From Patescibacteria group bacterium (GTDB taxonomy: Bacteria > Patescibacteriota > Doudnabacteria > UBA920), in the NCBI GenBank assembly GCA_023487095.1, contig JAMDEL010000002.1, positions 1 through 7,945 on the forward strand: a stretch of 7,945 nucleotides of DNA, in the 5' to 3' direction. Made by a program: the position numbers and the translations under genes. Under the pieces are notes generated by a model. The model searched no databases. It saw only the letters and a program-made list of their open reading frames with translations, and had not been told where the DNA came from. Shown here one piece after another: positions 5,266-7,945 of this stretch (the stretch's first letter is position 1; each line of letters begins with the position of its first letter).

Positions 5266-7035
5266 TTAAGGCTGGACCCTGACTTTTATGTTGTTAACTA
5301 TGAGCGGCAAGCGTTTCTGCCATGACGGAGTGAGGAAGACTTCAATTTTGTCTATTTCGTTGTATTTAGAGAGAGTCTCATTTACCTCATCTGGGGTTTT
5401 GCTTTTAAGTTCCTGAGCCATTGTCTCTAAACTCGCAGACAAATTATACCACACCCGACCCTGGAAGTGGACCGAGAGGACTCCAAGCTGGTTGTTGCTG
5501 TCCAGGTTTTTTGTTTTATATAGCAACTGGTAAGCACCCTCTTTAACGTCCAAGGTCTTGTTTCCGGACAAGGTTTGGTTGATTCTGCTAAAAATTAGTT
5601 GCTGAAGCTGGGACTGGTCAATTGCGAGGCCTGTGACCTTAAGCTTGGCATAGGCCTCAAAGTTCGGGCTCTGGGTACCAGGGGCCTTGTCAGAGCTAAA
5701 CTGGACAACCTGAAGACTGTAGGCATCATCGGGCAAAACTAAATTTTGGCCGCTAAGTTTGGCTTGGACTTTGCTTAAGGCTTCTTTTTTTAGCTGTTCT
5801 TGGGCCGCGGTCAAGTCCTGGTCAGATACCACCGATAAATACCGGGAGGTTCCGCCCGAAATCGGCGAATCCGTTTTAGCATATAGAAGTTGGGGCTTGC
5901 TGCCAAAAACCTTGTTGGAAACTTCCAGCCTGGTACCTGCGGGCAGGTTGTAGCCTTCGCCGCCCTCGGCTGAGATTATTTCCACAGGGGCAACCAGCGT
6001 GGATTCGTCAACTTCCTTGGTCCTGCTATTTTTATAGCCGGTCGGCCTAATCTGCATGGCGTCAGAAACCAGGTTGTAATTTTTGCCGTTTAAGGTTAAG
6101 GTCGTGGTTTCGGCTTTCAAATTCAACGGCAAGCGTGTGAAGTTGTAGATTTTGACAAAGCCTGTTGCGCGATTGCCGACTTCTTTCTTGCCCTGGCTTT
6201 CAATAGTCTCTTTGATTTCCAAGTCCTCGGCCACCTGTGTGGCCGGCAAAACCAGCTTTGTTGGATCAGGTTGTTTTACAGTGGTACCGAAACTAACTTC
6301 CAAGTCCCTGACCAAAACGTCATTCTTTGGGGTTAGGACGACTTCGCCTTTCGGCAAAAACAAAAAGAAAAACGCCGCTGCGCCCAAAGCTGCCACAAGA
6401 CAAGCCGCCAAAACCCATTTCCAAGTTTTACTTTTAGCCGAACTCTCTTTATACCTCTCCTCAATTTCAAACGGAAAAATATTTTCCTGGACGCTGACCT
6501 GCGGTGCAACCGACGACTTCTCGTCGCTTAAGGAAACCTCCTCTTCAAGCTCTTCCTCGGCAGGCAAAACGGCCCGGCTCATTTTTTTTGCAGTCTGCTT
6601 AATCTCGCTCAAATCCAAAGGAACGACAGGTCCGTCGTCTACCGCTTCAGGCTCGCTCTCAATCTTCACAGCAGGCTTGGATGCAGCTGAGGCCTGCTTT
6701 TTAACTTTAGCTGCAGGCTTTTGCGCCTCAACTCGGGGCTTCAGCGTTATGCCAATGTCCGACATGCTTTTACTCTGCGGGCTTTTGGGCAAAAAGCGCA
6801 AAGTAAAACCCGCGTCTTTTGCGTACATTTGGCCACGCTCGTCCATGGTGAGAATGGAAACGGTTTTTTTCATGAGGTCTACCTGCTTCTTAAGGAGCCT
6901 CAAATTTATACTGTCATTAAACAAAAAGCATCGTTTTGGGCACACCAAAACAACTTCGGGTGAGCTTTCCCGCTTTAGCCTGTCAATAATCTTGGAGACG
7001 TCGTCCTCTAGATTTATGTAGATGCTCGGAGTCAT
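5266..7035 (-). CDS. Single-pass membrane protein, baseplate-J-like outer region (CPR-type)
   Basis: The 589-residue protein has four parts. Residues 1-82 form a small alpha/beta module (VVLVCPKRCFLFNDSINLRLLKKQ), resembling an N-terminal module I recall from many Patescibacteria proteins. Residues 84-204 are a low-complexity Lys/Ala/Pro and then Glu/Ser-rich linker. Residues 205-227 are one clear transmembrane helix (WKWVLAACLVAALGAAAFFF). Residues 228-589 are a large beta-rich region, expected outside. There, ATGFVKIYN, LNLKAETTTLTLNGKNYNL and APVEIISAEGGEGYNLPAGT resemble the core of the baseplate J/gp47 family. The ending EVFLTPSWQKRLPLIVNNI is typical of these proteins as I know them. 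No phage or contractile-injection genes are nearby, so an injection role is not supported; an envelope or surface role is an inference. The ATG at 7035 has no Shine-Dalgarno. The gene has its own promoter and no clear terminator. The architecture is solid, the function unknown. Confidence 0.8.
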   Translation of the reverse strand: MTPSIYINLEDDVSKIIDRLKRESSPEVVLVCPKRCFLFNDSINLRLLKKQVDLMKKTVSILTMDERGQMYAKDAGFTLRFLPKSPQSKSMSDIGITLKPRVEAQKPAAKVKKQASAASKPAVKIESEPEAVDDGPVVPLDLSEIKQTAKKMSRAVLPAEEELEEEVSLSDEKSSVAPQVSVQENIFPFEIEERYKESSAKSKTWKWVLAACLVAALGAAAFFFLFLPKGEVVLTPKNDVLVRDLEVSFGTTVKQPDPTKLVLPATQVAEDLEIKETIESQGKKEVGNRATGFVKIYNFTRLPLNLKAETTTLTLNGKNYNLVSDAMQIRPTGYKNSRTKEVDESTLVAPVEIISAEGGEGYNLPAGTRLEVSNKVFGSKPQLLYAKTDSPISGGTSRYLSVVSDQDLTAAQEQLKKEALSKVQAKLSGQNLVLPDDAYSLQVVQFSSDKAPGTQSPNFEAYAKLKVTGLAIDQSQLQQLIFSRINQTLSGNKTLDVKEGAYQLLYKTKNLDSNNQLGVLSVHFQGRVWYNLSASLETMAQELKSKTPDEVNETLSKYNEIDKIEVFLTPSWQKRLPLIVNNIKVRVQP

Positions 7036-7063
7036 TTATGGTATGGTGTTTAGCCTTGCTTTA

Positions 7064-7092
7064 AATATACCGAGTTTCTGCCCAAATATCAA
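7064..7092 (-). promoter_or_regulatory. Probable sigma70 promoter of the baseplate-J-like membrane protein gene
   Basis: On the minus strand TTGATA (7092-7087) and TATATT (7069-7064) are separated by exactly 17 bases; each differs from consensus at one position. The -35 box begins three bases after the pgi stop codon. The predicted transcription start near 7057 leaves a leader of about 22 bases before the ATG at 7035. No terminator is visible between pgi and this promoter, so read-through from pgi is also possible. Confidence 0.6.
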
Positions 7093-7095
7093 ATT

Positions 7096-7945
7096 CTAGG
7101 CCACTCTTTTAAAGGCTAAACGCTTGGTAAAGCTCAGCTTCTTGCTGTTTTCAACCTGGGGCTGATCAAAGGGATTGACCCCCCTTAAGACCGAAGAGTA
7201 AACCGCGAACAACTGCCAAAAGGCCACAAACTGGCCGAGCTCCTGGCTGGTAAAACTCGCAATGGACAAATGCGCCGCGGGAATGCCGTTTATGCGGGCG
7301 TCCTCCAAAGTGCCAAGCAGCTCGTACTCAAGTGATTTTTCCAACGGGATATTATTGATATCAAACATGGCGTGATCCTTTATGGCCACGCTGTGAATGG
7401 CAGTCGGATAGGAATTGGTTATGGGGTGAAGCACGGATTCGCTGGAAATGAACAGACCGGCGATATTTTTTTGCCCGCCGAAAAAGCGCTGGTTGGTATG
7501 GTGCTGGGACTCCGGCGCCTCATGGGCAAAGTAGGTCTGGCCTTTGCCTGCCTTACCGAAAGACTCGTGACAGAGCTGGATAACCAAAGAACTCATGGGA
7601 AAAAGGTTGTGGGTATAAAAGGGCATAAAAACATCCACAAAGCCTTTTTGTTCCAGTTGCCAAAAAACCGAGGCTGCGCGCCAGGCCAAGTTGTTCTCTT
7701 TGTAAAGCGAAAAAAACTTTTGTGCTCCGGCGTAAAGGCCCTCCGCGTCCAGTCCGACGATTCCAGCGGGTAAAAGTGCCACTTCAGTGAGACCCGTATA
7801 CCTGCCGCCAATGGGCGGGTGGATGATAATCGGTAATTTCAATTTTTCTGCAGCGTTGTAGAGAGGGCTCCCCTTTTCCGTTACCACCACTAGCGGAAAA
7901 TTTATAAATTGCATAGTCATTTCCAACTGGGTGGTGTTTTCCCAG
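7096..7945 (-). CDS. pgi: Glucose-6-phosphate isomerase, C-terminal part (cut by window edge)
   Basis: The enzyme interconverts glucose-6-phosphate and fructose-6-phosphate in glycolysis, in the cytoplasm. The visible 282 residues run in from the right edge without a start codon; the N-terminal part, including the first sugar-phosphate site, lies outside. In visible-fragment numbering the landmarks are VVVTEKGSPL (19-28), GGRYTGLTEVALLPAGIVGLD (46-66) with the catalytic-site Arg48, CHESFGK with the presumed catalytic Glu127, SQHHTNQ with the ring-opening His at 148 or 149, and NPFDQPQVENSK (257-268) with the conserved C-terminal Lys268. A TTG at 7926 could be mistaken for a start, but the frame upstream (WENTTQ) and the domain missing from the fragment show the gene continues. 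It ends in TAG three bases before the next gene's promoter. The active site looks intact in the visible part. Confidence 0.93.
   Translation of the reverse strand, partial: WENTTQLEMTMQFINFPLVVVTEKGSPLYNAAEKLKLPIIIHPPIGGRYTGLTEVALLPAGIVGLDAEGLYAGAQKFFSLYKENNLAWRAASVFWQLEQKGFVDVFMPFYTHNLFPMSSLVIQLCHESFGKAGKGQTYFAHEAPESQHHTNQRFFGGQKNIAGLFISSESVLHPITNSYPTAIHSVAIKDHAMFDINNIPLEKSLEYELLGTLEDARINGIPAAHLSIASFTSQELGQFVAFWQLFAVYSSVLRGVNPFDQPQVENSKKLSFTKRLAFKRVA

Noticed and set aside
6152..7021. A 289-codon open frame on the plus strand opposite the membrane-protein gene
   Set aside because: It is exactly antisense to the low-complexity and N-terminal part of a well-supported gene, is Ser/Thr/Phe-rich as expected for a complement of Lys/Glu codons, and has no ribosome site or recognisable domain.
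5266..7035. Part of a contractile injection or phage tail system
   Set aside because: Only the outer region recalls baseplate J; the protein is membrane-anchored and no sheath, tube, spike or ATPase gene is nearby.
7915..7926. TTG at 7926 or the nearby ATG codons as the true start of pgi
   Set aside because: The frame continues upstream to the window edge with family-like residues, and the N-terminal sugar-phosphate-binding part of the enzyme would be missing.
1..7945. Recoded TGA (Gly or Trp) as in Gracilibacteria or mycoplasmas
   Set aside because: All genes are full length with TGA treated as stop, and tryptophan is encoded by TGG where checked.
1..7945. tRNA genes, CRISPR arrays, insertion sequences or attachment sites
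   Set aside because: No cloverleaf-like sequence, regularly spaced repeat, transposase or terminal repeat was seen; the intergenic stretches are all shorter than 140 bases and are accounted for by promoters, a terminator and one inverted repeat.

Overview
The window is a chromosomal segment from a bacterium, most likely a member of the Candidate Phyla Radiation (Patescibacteria). Three things suggest this: a membrane-anchored protein with a baseplate-J-like outer region and an N-terminal module that I associate with CPR genomes, a SIMPL-domain protein beside the ribosomal genes, and ribosomal proteins carrying short or long low-complexity tails. The lineage is an inference from gene content and protein style; no rRNA is present to confirm it. 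The standard genetic code fits every gene.

Every gene I can support lies on the minus strand, so the window reads from right to left. At the right edge (7096-7945) is the C-terminal part of glucose-6-phosphate isomerase (pgi), cut by the window. Next comes a 589-residue single-pass membrane protein (5266-7035) with its own promoter in the short gap behind pgi. A 139-base gap then holds a good sigma70-type promoter, which drives a compact translation/transcription operon: infA, rpmJ, rpsM, rpsK, rpsD, rpoA, rplQ, rplM, rpsI (5126 down to 893). The gaps in this operon are 1 to 49 bases, and it ends in a strong intrinsic terminator at 847-880. Downstream, a gene for a membrane-anchored SIMPL (DUF541) protein starts from its own promoter. 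It appears frameshifted close to its C-terminus, near position 74-78.

The operon joins the classical alpha operon (S13, S11, S4, RNA polymerase alpha, L17) to the L13-S9 pair. None of the genes that often separate them (truA, ECF transporter genes) is present, and secY, adk and map are absent from the usual place upstream of infA. It supplies translation initiation factor 1, seven ribosomal proteins and the alpha subunit, so it couples ribosome and RNA polymerase assembly. The flanking genes concern sugar metabolism (pgi) and the cell envelope (the two membrane-anchored proteins).

I found no mobile element, CRISPR array, tRNA or rRNA, and no convincing undescribed multi-gene system. The points most worth a second look are the SIMPL frameshift, the histone-H1-like tail of S9, the Asn-to-Gly change in the S11 C-terminal motif, the TTG start of infA, and the CPR-style baseplate-J-like membrane protein.
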